49,199 nucleotides of DNA from Planctomycetota bacterium (GCA_016190175.1 JACPRC010000040.1:1-49199), one strand, 5' to 3'. Counted from the first letter of the stretch, positions 31,584 through 40,966 are shown. Translations and numbers: made by a program. Notes: generated by a model not told the origin, from the sequence alone.

Positions 31584-33602
31584 TCACCACCTCTTCCGGA
31601 GGAAGACGTCGGGCTGGCCGTTCTGGTCGTTCCCGCCCAGGTTGGTCGCGAGGGACGCGAAGGCGACGACGCGGCCGTCGGCGGAGATCGAGGTCGCCAC
31701 ACTCCCGCCGTTCGCCTGGAGGCCGCCGGTCGCGACGCTCACGCGCGCCGTCTCGCCCGTCTGCCGGTCGTGGACGAAGGCGTCGAGCGTTCCGTTCGTG
31801 TCGTTCGGCACCAGGTTCGACGCCTCCGAAAGGAACGAGACGTACCGGCCGTCGGCGGAGATCGCAGGGACTCCCGTGCTGCGCGCGTTTCCTTGCGCGC
31901 CGTTCGGCCCGACGCTCACCCGCGCCGTCACGCCCGTGAGGAGGTCGCGCATGAAGACGTCCTCGACGCCGTTCGTGTCCCCCCACACGAGGTTCGACGC
32001 CTCGGAGACGAAGGCGACGTAGCGGCCGTTCGCGGAGATCGAGGCGAACCAGCTCTTGCTGTTCCCTTCTCCGCCGCCCGTCGCGACGCTCGCGCGCACC
32101 GTCGTGCCGGCCTGCCGGTCGCGGACGAAGACGTCGATCGTCCCGTTCCCGTCCCCGCTCACGAGATTGGAGGCGGAGGAGTGAAAGACGACGTACCGGC
32201 CGTCGCCCGAGGCCGCCGGCATGTCGCTCCAGCCGTTCGCCTGCGCGCCGCCCGCGCCGACGCTCGCGCGGGAGGTCGTCGCGTATTTCCCGAGGGGACG
32301 GACGAAGACGTCCAGCGTCCCGTTCGTGTCTCCCCAGACGAGATTCGTCGCGGTGGAGACGAAGGCCGCGCACGAGCCGTCCGCGGCGATCGCGCACGAA
32401 CCGGTCGCCCCGTTCGCGCCCGGCGTCACGTTCGTCGTGGTCCCCGCGACGCGGTCGCGCAGATAGAGATCCGAGACGCCGTTCTTGTCCGCGAGCTCGA
32501 GCGCCGAGGCCGTCGCGAACAGGACGTAGCGGCCGTCGCCGCTGATCGCGGGGGGAAGGTAGCACTCCTTGCCTCCCTGCGCCCCGAGCGTGGAGACGCT
32601 CACGCGCTCGAGGTTCCCCGTCGTCCGGTCGGCGACGAAGATGTCCGCCACGCCGTTCGAGTCGTTCCAGACGAGACTCGGATAGGACGACGAGAACGCC
32701 GCGTACCGGCCGTCGGCCGACAAAGCGACGTTGCCGGTCCACGAGGCGATGCGCTGCGTCGTCGCGTCCTCCGTCACCGTGTTCGCGGGGATCCAGCCGT
32801 ACGCGCCCTTGTAGCAGATCTGGATCCAGCCGTTCGCAGCGGAGATGCGGGCGTACGCCTGTCCCGCGTGGACGTGTCCCATGAACTGCGGATCGTTCGG
32901 CGTGGAGCGCACGTAGACGGAGAAGGAGAGGACGCCGACCCAGGCCGCGTCCGCCGCGAGCGCCGTGTCGCCCGCCGAGATCCAGCCCGTGCCGTGGCCG
33001 AACCAGATCTTGTGCCACGAGCCGCTCACGCCGACGCGCACGTACCGCTGCGTGCCGTACGCGGTGCCGATCGAGGCATAACCCGATCCGGGACCCGAGC
33101 GCACCGTCGTCGAGGAGGCGATCGCGTCGATCACGCCCTTCGGCTCGAGTCCCGCGCCCGAGGCGAGTTCGTACGTCGTCGAGTACGTGCCGCCGCTCAC
33201 CCACCGCGCGGCGCCGCCGAACCAGATCTTGTTCCACGAGCCCGAGATCCCCGCGCGCACGTAGACCTCGCCGGCGTGCGCATGGCCCACGATCGCCGCG
33301 GAAGTCGAGGCGCTGCCGCGGACGTTGACGGTGGAGGCCTGGATCTCGACGCCCGTGCCCGCCGCGACGTCCGCGACGCCCGTGGAGATCCAGCCGAGGT
33401 TGCCCGCCCAGAAGATCCGGGCCCAGGCCCCCGAGGTCGAGGCGACGACGTACCTTTCCCCCATATGCGCGGTGCCGAGGAGGGAGTAGGCGCTTCCGGG
33501 GCCGCTCCGGACCTCGGCGTTCGGGACGGCGATCTCCCGCGCCTCCTGCGCGTGCGCCCCGGCGGCGCATGCGAGGAACGCGGCGGCGACGGCGAATCTC
33601 AT
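31584..33602 (-). CDS. Secreted protein with four bacterial SH3 domains and a seven-repeat beta-propeller
   Basis: 672 aa. Clear signal peptide (FAVAAAFLACAAGAHAQ). Four SH3_3-type domains to about residue 290, each with a VRSGPGSAY-like strand and a WxKIWFG or WARIFWAG strand. Then seven repeats of about 55 residues with the pattern SxDGRYVAFxSxASNLVxxDTNGxxDVFVRDR, the TolB/PD40 propeller motif in a DTNG-rich bacterial form. It probably binds cell wall or matrix outside the membrane. Operon with the small gene at 31310. Confidence 0.8.
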   Translation of the reverse strand: MRFAVAAAFLACAAGAHAQEAREIAVPNAEVRSGPGSAYSLLGTAHMGERYVVASTSGAWARIFWAGNLGWISTGVADVAAGTGVEIQASTVNVRGSASTSAAIVGHAHAGEVYVRAGISGSWNKIWFGGAARWVSGGTYSTTYELASGAGLEPKGVIDAIASSTTVRSGPGSGYASIGTAYGTQRYVRVGVSGSWHKIWFGHGTGWISAGDTALAADAAWVGVLSFSVYVRSTPNDPQFMGHVHAGQAYARISAANGWIQICYKGAYGWIPANTVTEDATTQRIASWTGNVALSADGRYAAFSSSYPSLVWNDSNGVADIFVADRTTGNLERVSVSTLGAQGGKECYLPPAISGDGRYVLFATASALELADKNGVSDLYLRDRVAGTTTNVTPGANGATGSCAIAADGSCAAFVSTATNLVWGDTNGTLDVFVRPLGKYATTSRASVGAGGAQANGWSDMPAASGDGRYVVFHSSASNLVSGDGNGTIDVFVRDRQAGTTVRASVATGGGEGNSKSWFASISANGRYVAFVSEASNLVWGDTNGVEDVFMRDLLTGVTARVSVGPNGAQGNARSTGVPAISADGRYVSFLSEASNLVPNDTNGTLDAFVHDRQTGETARVSVATGGLQANGGSVATSISADGRVVAFASLATNLGGNDQNGQPDVFLRKRW

Positions 33603-33865
33603 GGCCCTGTCCTTTCGTGATGGCGAATCGGATCAGGGACGCTTGGACGCGGGGGCGGTCGCGTCTGACGGAATCGAGATCGAACAAGCGAGACATTTCC
33701 GGGGGAATCGGGTAATAATCACGCAAGCCCTCGGCTATCCGCCGTCACCCCTCAGCGTGAAGGTGTCGAACACGGTGGGGTGCAAGGAGGCGGCGGAAAG
33801 CTGACGGCGGAAGGCGGATCGCGGACAGAATCGCTTGCCCTTCGTGCTTCAGGGAGAACGCCACC

Positions 33866-34282
33866 ATGAGCTTCAAGCCTCCGAGCGGCTGGCAGACCGA
33901 GACCGACAAACTCTTCGTCCACAACAGCGGCGTGCGCCTCCAGCTCACGACGTACCGCGGCGAGGAGGGCTGGTTCCTGGTGCCCGTCGACCTCGACCAG
34001 GCCGTGATCAAGTTCGATCCCACCCCCGAGGGCCGGGACAAGGGGTTCGCCGCGTTCGAGTCCGGCACGCTGGCGATCAAGCCGAAGAAGGCCGCCGCGC
34101 CGGAGAAGCCGAAGGGCGGCAGGCGCAAGCCGATCGCGGTCCCCGAAGAGGAACCGGCCGAGGAGGCGGAGGGACACGCGGAGGGGGAGAAGGTCGAAGA
34201 GAAGGACGAAGAGGACGGGGAAGACGAGGACGAGGACGAGGAGAAGGAGGAGAAGGAGGAAAAGGGCGGGGAGGAAGGATAG
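33866..34282 (+). CDS. Small protein with a long acidic tail
   Basis: 138 aa. Residues 1-75 are a compact globular part (SFKPPSGWQTETDKLFVHNS), followed by a Lys/Pro linker and a tail made almost only of Glu, Asp, Lys and Gly. No signal peptide. The function is unknown; the tail resembles those of nucleic-acid-protein mimics or chaperone-like proteins. Confidence 0.55.
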   Translation: MSFKPPSGWQTETDKLFVHNSGVRLQLTTYRGEEGWFLVPVDLDQAVIKFDPTPEGRDKGFAAFESGTLAIKPKKAAAPEKPKGGRRKPIAVPEEEPAEEAEGHAEGEKVEEKDEEDGEDEDEDEEKEEKEEKGGEEG

Positions 34283-34320
34283 CGCCCTCCGCGCGCGCGA
34301 TCTCCCGCGTCCAACCGTTT

Positions 34321-34860
34321 GTGATCCGGCTCCTGCCCGCTTGTCTGCTGTTCCTCACATCCTGCGCGGCGCCGCCGCCATCCTCCCCGGTGGGGTTCGA
34401 CTGGCGCGAATTCGGCCGCAGGAACCGCGGAGACGTGGACGGCCTCGTCGCGCGATTCGCGTGCGAAGTCGTCCGGCTCGGGATCGAGCCGAACTGCGAC
34501 GCCGCGGGACGCGACCGCGCGCATCGCCGCTGGGGCGACTCCTCGATCGGGACGTGCGGCCATCTCTCGCGCGCGCTTCGGGAGGCGCTGGAAGGGGCGG
34601 GCCTGGGCGCGGGCGTCCGGATCCTCGGCGCGGCGCGGCTCGGCCTGGACGGTCGTCCGATGCTGGATCTCAACTGCGACCATGCCGCCGTCGCGGTGCC
34701 GCGGCCCGGCGGCGCCGTTGTCTTCGATCTCTGGATGGAGGGGCGCGAGCGGCGCGGCTTCGCCGGCTTCGCGTCGAGCCCGTGGAACGCCATGCCGCAG
34801 GCCGAGTGGGAGGCGCGCATGGCGAAGCTGGGCTACGCCCTGGAACCGGACAGGAAGTAG
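34321..34860 (+). CDS. Lipoprotein with a possible Cys-His-Asp (transglutaminase-like) triad
   Basis: 179 aa from GTG 34321. Signal peptide with Cys in LLFLTSCAAPP. The mature part contains SSIGTCGHLSRALREALEGA, then LDLNCDHAAVAVPRPG and AVVFDLWMEG: a Cys on a helix, a His before a strand and an Asp on the next strand, in the order and spacing of transglutaminase/papain-like folds. No family is claimed. There is no clear ribosome-binding site, so the start is uncertain. Confidence 0.55.
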   Translation: MIRLLPACLLFLTSCAAPPPSSPVGFDWREFGRRNRGDVDGLVARFACEVVRLGIEPNCDAAGRDRAHRRWGDSSIGTCGHLSRALREALEGAGLGAGVRILGAARLGLDGRPMLDLNCDHAAVAVPRPGGAVVFDLWMEGRERRGFAGFASSPWNAMPQAEWEARMAKLGYALEPDRK

Positions 34861-34907
34861 TCTGAAGGACGCGACTCGGCGGCCGGCTCCTGCTCGCCGT
34901 ATCGGGC

Positions 34908-34935
34908 TTGCGTCGAGGACATAGCGTGTTATAGT
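34908..34935 (+). promoter_or_regulatory. Promoter of the DUF433/DUF5615 module, leaderless
   Basis: TTGCGT (34908-34913) and TATAGT (34930-34935) with a 16-bp spacer. The ATG at 34945 lies only 9 bp after the -10, so the mRNA should begin at or next to the start codon. No Shine-Dalgarno is present. Confidence 0.6.
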
Positions 34936-34944
34936 GTAGCACAT

Positions 34945-35382
34945 ATGGTCACAAGAAGCGGAGCGCCGGGCGACGCAGGGAGTTCCCGACACGCCGGTGC
35001 GAAAAAGACGGTCTACTTCTCCGCGCGGCTGCCCGCCCGGACGAAATCCACGCTCGAGAAGTTCGCGCGAGAGAACCGTCTCTCTTCCAGCGCGGCGGCG
35101 ACGCAGCTCCTGGAGGAGGGTCTGCGGATGAACCGCTTCCCCGGCATCGACTTCCGGTGGACGCCCTCGGGGCGGCAGGCCCATGTAACCGGCACGGGCC
35201 TCACGGCGTGGGAGATGCACATGATCTGGACGGACCACGGACGGCGCGTGGAGAAGGTCCTGAAGAACTTCCCCCATCTGAGCGCCGTCCAGATTCTCGC
35301 AGCGGCGCGCTACATCGAGGCATATCCGGACGAGATCCCTTCAACGGAGCCCCCGCCCTGGGCAAGAGCGGTGCGGGTGTAG
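34945..35382 (+). CDS. DUF433-type antitoxin
   Basis: 145 aa. Residues 20-60 resemble a ribbon-helix-helix/VapB-like segment (KKTVYFSARLPARTKSTLEK). The second half is a DUF433-like domain (AWEMHMIWTDHGRRVEKVLK, then FPHLSAVQILAAARYIEAYP). DUF433 proteins pair with DUF5615 PIN-like toxins, and such a gene follows 3 bp downstream. Probably autoregulates its promoter. Confidence 0.75.
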   Translation: MVTRSGAPGDAGSSRHAGAKKTVYFSARLPARTKSTLEKFARENRLSSSAAATQLLEEGLRMNRFPGIDFRWTPSGRQAHVTGTGLTAWEMHMIWTDHGRRVEKVLKNFPHLSAVQILAAARYIEAYPDEIPSTEPPPWARAVRV

Positions 35383-35385
35383 AAC

Positions 35386-35748
35386 GTGAAGCCCGCGTTC
35401 CTCCTCGACGAACACGTGAGTCCGTGGGTGGCTCGCGCGCTCAGGAAGGCGGGCTTGGACGCACGGGCCGTAGCGGGATCGTCGCTCGCGGGGTCGGACG
35501 ACCGGACCATCTTGCGCGCGGCGACCAAGGAGAGCCGCATTCTCGTGACGTACGACCTGAGGGACATGAGCCTGCACGCCGCCGACTTCTCCAGGGAAGG
35601 CGTGGAGATTCCCGGCCTCGTGTTCGTCGACCGGCGCACCGTTCCGTCGTCGGATCTCGTGGGCCTCGTGCGCGCGATCTTGAAGCTCGCAAGAGAGATC
35701 GAAGGGGGCAGGGTTGAGCCCGCAGGCGGGGTCTTTCTCCGCAGGTGA
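35386..35748 (+). CDS. DUF5615 PIN-like toxin
   Basis: 120 aa (GTG or ATG-like start at 35386). N-terminal FLLDEHVSPWVARALRKAGL with the acidic pair of the PIN-like fold, then DDRTILRAATKESRILVTYD with a further conserved acidic set. The family (Mut7-C/PIN-like) is predicted to be an RNase toxin. It sits 3 bp after its presumed antitoxin. Confidence 0.78.
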   Translation: MKPAFLLDEHVSPWVARALRKAGLDARAVAGSSLAGSDDRTILRAATKESRILVTYDLRDMSLHAADFSREGVEIPGLVFVDRRTVPSSDLVGLVRAILKLAREIEGGRVEPAGGVFLRR

Positions 35749-35908
35749 CGTGGCACGGTGACCTCCGCGACGGAGGACCGAGCGGTAAAGACCTGAGGGT
35801 CGCTTCGAAGGTCGGATGCACCACCAGTGTTACCGGGCTCTTGCGCACCCAATCGCGTTGAAATGTGGTACCATTCTCCCGAGCAAGGTTAGCCGGGGGA
35901 GGGCACCC

Positions 35909-36811
35909 ATGCGGAAGTGTCCGTACTGCGCTGAAGCCGTGCAAGACGCAGCGACCATCTGTCGCTGGTGCAGGGCCAGCCTGTCCCCCCCCCCGCCGTA
36001 TTCGCCGCAATGTCCACGGCGCAGCCCTCTCTTCCTTGGCTGCCTCGTTCTTGGAGTGGTTCTCGTCATCTGCTTGCTTCTCCCGCTGATTTCCAGGAGC
36101 ATTCGTCCCGACGCCCGATCATCCACCCATGGCACTCCCCCACTTCCATCTTCAAACGAACGGCAGCCGCGCCCTGCGCGGACCCTGACGGGGCACGCTA
36201 AGCAGGTTACCTACCTCGCCTTCAGCCCGGACGGCGACACGCTCATCTCAGGGAGTAAGGATCGCACCATCAGGACTTTGGACGTCCGTTCCGGCGAATC
36301 GCGATCTTCCATGAGCGTCGACAAAGGAGTGAAGCATGCCGCTCTCAGCCCCGACGGGAAGCTCATGGCGTGGGTCGGTCTCGAGGTTCTTGACCCCGAT
36401 CTTGTGATCAGGGTCTTGGACACGACTACTTGGAAGCAGCTCCGGAGCCTCTCGAGACACACGCTTCCGGTCAGGTGCCTCGCTTTCGGCCCTGACGGCA
36501 AGACTCTGGCTTCAGGGGGGTGGGACAAGACGATCCGGCTGTGGGATGTCGGTGAAGGAAGAGAAGCCCGCATGCTCGAAGTCCCCACCGACCCGGTCTT
36601 TGCGATTTCATTCAGCCGGGACGGCAAGTCGCTGTTCTCGGGAGGGATCGAGCAGCCGCGACGCATCCGCGTGTGGGACGCGGGCACCGGCGCGCAAGTG
36701 CGTCTCATTACGGACGGCGACATCCATCCGAGGATATCGGCGATCGCGCTCTCGCCCAACGGGATACGCCAAGGCGCGATGACGTGCCGTTGCGACACGA
36801 ACAACGCCTAG
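35909..36811 (+). CDS. Zinc-ribbon, TM, WD40 protein, truncated at the C-terminus
   Basis: 300 aa. ATG at 35909 after gggggaggg. N-terminal zinc ribbon (CPYC...CRWC), a membrane segment (FLGCLVLGVVLVICLLLPLI, about 43-62) and WD40 repeats from residue 90 (LAFSPDGDTLISGSKDRTIR and three to four more). The last repeat stops abruptly (ISAIALSPNG, then RQGAMTCRCDTNNA), so too few blades remain for a closed propeller. A frameshift or deletion has probably truncated the gene. GC is lower than in the neighbours. Confidence 0.7.
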   Translation: MRKCPYCAEAVQDAATICRWCRASLSPPPPYSPQCPRRSPLFLGCLVLGVVLVICLLLPLISRSIRPDARSSTHGTPPLPSSNERQPRPARTLTGHAKQVTYLAFSPDGDTLISGSKDRTIRTLDVRSGESRSSMSVDKGVKHAALSPDGKLMAWVGLEVLDPDLVIRVLDTTTWKQLRSLSRHTLPVRCLAFGPDGKTLASGGWDKTIRLWDVGEGREARMLEVPTDPVFAISFSRDGKSLFSGGIEQPRRIRVWDAGTGAQVRLITDGDIHPRISAIALSPNGIRQGAMTCRCDTNNA

Positions 36812-36821
36812 AAATGACGGC

Positions 36822-36847
36822 GGCCCGGCGGGTCTCCCCGCCGGGCC
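36822..36847. terminator. Terminator hairpin between WD40 gene and glutamine synthetase
   Basis: Perfect 11-bp arms ggcccggcggg (36822-36832) and cccgccgggcc (36837-36847) with loop tctc, placed between two convergent genes. No T-tract is seen. Confidence 0.55.
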
Positions 36848-36863
36848 GTCGATGAGTCTCCGT

Positions 36864-39050
36864 CTAGTACACGAACAGCATCTCGCGGTACTTCGGCAGC
36901 GGCCACCACTCGTCGTCCACCAGGAGCTCCAGCGCGTCGGCCGCCTCGCGCACCGCCTCCATCGCCGGCAGCACCTTCTCGCGGTAATGCCGCGCGTGCG
37001 CCGCGACGTCCCCGTTCCCCTCCACTTCCGCGCGCGCCGCCTCCAGCTTCGCGATCGAGCCCTGGAGCCGGTCCGCCAGCTCCGTCACCTGCTGCAGGAG
37101 CTTCGCCGTCGCCCCCGCCGCGTTGGGCGCCAGCGTCGAACGCACGTCCCGCAGCGTCAGGGCGAGCCCGCGCTGATACCCGAACACCGCCGGCAGGAGG
37201 ATCGTCTGCGCCATGTTCGCCGTGATCGACGACTCGATGTGCAGCGTCTTCACGTACGTCTCCAGGAAGATCGTCCGCCGGCTCGCCAGCTCCTGCTCGC
37301 TGTAGACGCCGTGACGCCGGAAGAGTTCCTTCGTCTCCGGCTGCGCCAGCACCTCGACCGCGTCCACCGTGTGGCGCAGGTTCGGGATGCCCCGCTTCTC
37401 CGCCTCGGCATGCCATTCTTTCGTGTAGTTGTCGCCGTTGAAGATGATCCGCTGGCTGTCTCCGAGCGTCTCCGAGACGACCTTCTGCACCGCGGCGTGC
37501 AGGTCCTTGCCGGATTTCATCGCCTTCTCGATCTCCGTCGCCATGAAGTCCAGCGAGTCGGCGGCGATCGTGTTGAGGTAGGTGTTGGGACGCGCGATGG
37601 ACATCGACGCGCCCACGGCGCGGAACTCGAACTTGTTCCCCGTGAAGGCGAAGGGCGACGTGCGGTTCCGGTCCGACTCGTCCTTCGGGATCGGCGGAAG
37701 CGCGGATACCCCGATGTCGATGACCCCGCCCGCCTTCTTCTGCCCCTTCGTCCCGGCGACGAGGCTCTGCACCACCTCCGTGAGCCGCTCGCCGAGGTAG
37801 ACGCTGATGATCGCGGGCGGCGCCTCGTTCGCGCCGAGCCGGTGGTCGTTGGCCGCGCTCGCGATGGACGCGCGCAGGACGTGGCCCCACTTGTGGATCG
37901 AGCGGACGACCGCGGACATGAAGACGAGGAACTGCGCGTTCTCCTCCGGCGTCTGGCCGGGCTCGAGCAGGTTGTTCCCCTGGTCGTCCATCATGGACCA
38001 GTTGTTGTGCTTGCCGCTCCCGTTGACGCCCGCGAAGGGCTTCTCGTGGAGGAGACATTCGAAGCCGTGCTTCTGGGCCGTGCCGCGCATCAGCTCCATG
38101 AGGAGCATGTTGTGGTCCGCCGCGACGTTGCCGCGCTCGAAGATCGGCGCGACCTCGAACTGCGCGGGCGAGACCTCGTTGTGGCGCGTCTTGATCGGAA
38201 TCCCGAGCCGGTACGCCTCGTGCTCCAGGTCCATCATGAAGGCGAGCACGCGCGGCCGGATCGAGCCGAAGTAGTGGTCCTCCATCTCCTGGCCCTTCGG
38301 CGGCCGCGCGCCGAAGAGGGTGCGTCCCGCGTTGATGAGGTCGGGCCGCAGCCAGTAGAACCGCCGGTCGACGAGGAAGTACTCCTGCTCGGGACCGACG
38401 GTCGACGTGACGCGCTTCGCGTGCGTGTTCCCCAGGATCCGGAGGACGCGCAGCGCCTGCTTGTTGAGCGCCTCGAGCGACCGCAGGAGCGGCGTCTTCT
38501 TGTCGAGCGCCTCGCCGGTCCAACTGCAGAAGGCCGTCGGGATGACGAGGGTCTTCCCGCGCACGCCCTCCATGAGGAAGGCCGGGCTCGTCGGGTCCCA
38601 GGCGGTGTAGCCGCGCGCCTCGAACGTCGCGCGGATGCCGCCGGAGGGAAAGCTCGACGCGTCGGGCTCGCCCTTGATGAGCATCTTGCCCGAGAACTCC
38701 GTGATCGCGCGCCCCTCCTCGTTGTAGTTGAGGAAGGTGTCGTGCTTCTCGGCCGTCAGGCCGGTCATCGGCTGGAACCAGTGCGTGTAGTGCGTCGCGC
38801 CCCGCGAGATCGCCCAGTCCTTCATCGCCGTGGCGATCGTGTCCGCGTGCGACGCATCGAGCGCCTCGCCCTGCTCGACCGTCCGCACGAGCGCCTGGTA
38901 CGTCTTCTTCGGGAGCACGCCGCGCATGACGGCCATGCCGAAGACGTTCTCCCCGTACAGCTCCGTCAGCGGCCGCTTCGAGTAGTCCTCCGCGGGCGCC
39001 GGCGGCGCCAGTTCCGAGATCTTCCGCACCACCTCGTGCCGAGCGTTCAT
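36864..39050 (-). CDS. glnN: Glutamine synthetase type III
   Basis: 728 aa, normal for GSIII. ATG at the complement of 39048-39050 after gagaggagg. It catalyses ATP-dependent amidation of glutamate with ammonia in the cytoplasm. The family N-terminal block is present (ENVFGMAVMRGVLPKKTYQA), followed by FPSGGIRATFEARGYTAWDP, the Glu-rich metal region STVGPEQEYFLVDR and the nucleotide/glutamate motif KPFAGVNGSGKHNNWSM. GSIII is the dodecameric form common in Bacteroidetes, cyanobacteria and planctomycetes, usually induced by nitrogen limitation. No regulator or PII gene is adjacent. Confidence 0.95.
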   Translation of the reverse strand: MNARHEVVRKISELAPPAPAEDYSKRPLTELYGENVFGMAVMRGVLPKKTYQALVRTVEQGEALDASHADTIATAMKDWAISRGATHYTHWFQPMTGLTAEKHDTFLNYNEEGRAITEFSGKMLIKGEPDASSFPSGGIRATFEARGYTAWDPTSPAFLMEGVRGKTLVIPTAFCSWTGEALDKKTPLLRSLEALNKQALRVLRILGNTHAKRVTSTVGPEQEYFLVDRRFYWLRPDLINAGRTLFGARPPKGQEMEDHYFGSIRPRVLAFMMDLEHEAYRLGIPIKTRHNEVSPAQFEVAPIFERGNVAADHNMLLMELMRGTAQKHGFECLLHEKPFAGVNGSGKHNNWSMMDDQGNNLLEPGQTPEENAQFLVFMSAVVRSIHKWGHVLRASIASAANDHRLGANEAPPAIISVYLGERLTEVVQSLVAGTKGQKKAGGVIDIGVSALPPIPKDESDRNRTSPFAFTGNKFEFRAVGASMSIARPNTYLNTIAADSLDFMATEIEKAMKSGKDLHAAVQKVVSETLGDSQRIIFNGDNYTKEWHAEAEKRGIPNLRHTVDAVEVLAQPETKELFRRHGVYSEQELASRRTIFLETYVKTLHIESSITANMAQTILLPAVFGYQRGLALTLRDVRSTLAPNAAGATAKLLQQVTELADRLQGSIAKLEAARAEVEGNGDVAAHARHYREKVLPAMEAVREAADALELLVDDEWWPLPKYREMLFVY

Positions 39051-39244
39051 CCGGGCCTCCTCTCCAGAGTTCGTGACAAGATCCACCGCGTCCCGTTGCG
39101 GGAGCCCCACGCGCTCCCGCTTCGGGGCCCTTCGCCTGAAGCGCCCCGGGGCAGGAACGAAGGGAGAACTATATCAACCGCGACGGAGCGGGGCCAGCGG
39201 AAAACGCCTGCGCGGCAGCCGGGGATGCGGAGAAGGAAGACGGG

Positions 39245-40159
39245 TCACTTGCCCGACCGAATCGGGAGCGTGATCGTCTTTCTCTGCACCCGGTCGACGA
39301 GGAGCCGGAAGCGATGGTGCGTTCCCTTGTACTCGATGTCCAACTCCGGCGTGCAGCCCTCCGGCAGGTGAGCGAGCCGAAGGGGTGACGGTCCCCAGGA
39401 GCAGGAGTTGCCTGATCGGCCGACGCGGATCTGCAAGTGGTCATGGCGGATCTTGGGGGGAGCGGAAGGATCGTCCAGAAACTGGAGTTGGTCTTCATCG
39501 ACTCCGGAGGTGGCCGCGCTCGATCCGCTCTGAAGCGGTGGAGCCGCGGCACTGCTTTGCGGCATGAGCTCCGTCGGAACTCGCATGGTGTACTCGACGA
39601 TGTTTACATCCTGAGCATCCGCATCCACCACCCTCACACTCTGAGGCATAGTCCTACGGGGACGGAATTCGACCTCCCGCTTCTCTCCGGGAACCAAGCG
39701 AACATCCTGTACTTCAAGTGCGCAACATAAGCAGAAGGGAAACAACACGACTCTTACCCACCCCGGCGGAACGGCGAATGCGCAGCCTCCCGCTTCGTCA
39801 AGCTTCGCATAGAAGGTCTCCGGGGTTCCCTCCCAGCCATATGCGACCGTTCCGCGCAAGGTCGCTTCCTCCCGAGAGCCCTCATGCCGGTGTGGAGCGA
39901 AGTGACACTCGACCCTGGCAGCGGCGTCCTCGCCCGCCGGCGCAGGGCCCTCGGCCTTTCCAAGGGCGTGTACTGTGACTGGAGTCCGGGTTCCCGCAGC
40001 ACGAGGTTCGCGCGCATCCGAGAGCAGCTGCTCAGACCCGCCCGTCGCACGCTTCGCGGGGGCGCCACGATCCGGCCGTCCGGCTTGGCGCAGGACCAGA
40101 AGACCGGCGAGAAACAACAGATACGCCGGATACCGCGCCTTGTTCGCGTGCCACTCCAT
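39245..40159 (-). CDS. Membrane-anchored exported protein, unknown function
   Basis: 304 aa. An N-terminal anchor (AYLLFLAGLLVLRQA) is followed by a linker and two beta-rich parts (about 90-170 and 200-304), for example VVLFPFCLCCALEVQDVRLV and HHRFRLLVDRVQRKTITLPI. The first resembles a carboxypeptidase-regulatory-like or Ig-like sandwich. No catalytic motif is seen. Its ATG follows the stop of the preceding gene directly (TGA ATG), so it is the last gene of a three-gene unit. Confidence 0.55.
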   Translation of the reverse strand: MEWHANKARYPAYLLFLAGLLVLRQAGRPDRGAPAKRATGGSEQLLSDAREPRAAGTRTPVTVHALGKAEGPAPAGEDAAARVECHFAPHRHEGSREEATLRGTVAYGWEGTPETFYAKLDEAGGCAFAVPPGWVRVVLFPFCLCCALEVQDVRLVPGEKREVEFRPRRTMPQSVRVVDADAQDVNIVEYTMRVPTELMPQSSAAAPPLQSGSSAATSGVDEDQLQFLDDPSAPPKIRHDHLQIRVGRSGNSCSWGPSPLRLAHLPEGCTPELDIEYKGTHHRFRLLVDRVQRKTITLPIRSGK

Positions 40160-40912
40160 TCAATCTACCCTGATCTCCTTCGCGGGACCCACGAACCCCT
40201 GGACGGTCTTCAGGTGATTTCTGAGGAACTTCGCGGTCTCCTCGCTGATCCAGCCGTTCGCCAAGGCCACGTCCACGAAATCCAAGGCGGCCTTCAGCGC
40301 CGCCGCTGCCTGCTTGTCGACGTCGGCGGGTGTCGCGCTCGACGGCGGCTTAGGGATCGTCGCGTCCAGTTCCTGGTGGTTCTTTTCGCTGGCAAGATCC
40401 ACCGCCTTCTCGTCAGCAAGCGCCTGGGCCTTCACACGTTCCTCGCTCGCGGAACCGGTCGTCCACCGGGACTTGGAAGCCATGGAACAGATCACTCCGG
40501 CCTCCAGCATGCACAGAGCCGCATGGCCGTCCTCATGGACGCGAATCATCTTCTGGACTTGAGCGGGCGTAAGTTGCGTGAACAGCGACTGGGCCAAGAC
40601 TCCTGCGGCCTTCGCGCCTGGAACAAGCTCCAGGATCAGCAGGACAATCTTCAGCTTGATTACGCATTTCTCTTTCCCAATAACCATCTTGACCGACGAA
40701 ATGATCTTGCACTGCGTGTTGGCGGGCGCCAGACCCCCCAGATTGTTCAATCCGTCACGGATCATCTTGTTGATCCTGTCCGAATGCTCGGCGGGTGCCG
40801 CTTCCCGTTTCTCAATCTGCGCCATCATATCGTTCGTAACCGACATGATCGTAGAGTCCGTAGTACCGCCTGACAAGATCTCGTCCGCGATGATCTTCGG
40901 ATATTCCGCCAC
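40160..40912 (-). CDS. Helical protein with an HExxH-like HEDGH motif
   Basis: 250 aa from GTG (complement of 40910-40912). The motif MIRVHEDGHAALCMLEAG is a possible zinc-protease site followed by a Cys. The rest is helical with no signal peptide in this frame. The same frame is open upstream to the TGA of the preceding gene (40967-40969) and reads as protein (EKVCTVECSIDTVYI), so the true start may be missed or the two may once have been a single gene. Confidence 0.55.
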   Translation of the reverse strand: MAEYPKIIADEILSGGTTDSTIMSVTNDMMAQIEKREAAPAEHSDRINKMIRDGLNNLGGLAPANTQCKIISSVKMVIGKEKCVIKLKIVLLILELVPGAKAAGVLAQSLFTQLTPAQVQKMIRVHEDGHAALCMLEAGVICSMASKSRWTTGSASEERVKAQALADEKAVDLASEKNHQELDATIPKPPSSATPADVDKQAAAALKAALDFVDVALANGWISEETAKFLRNHLKTVQGFVGPAKEIRVD

Positions 40913-40966
40913 GATGTAAACCGTGTCGATGCTGCACTCGACCGTGCAGACCTTCTCCGCCTCCCC

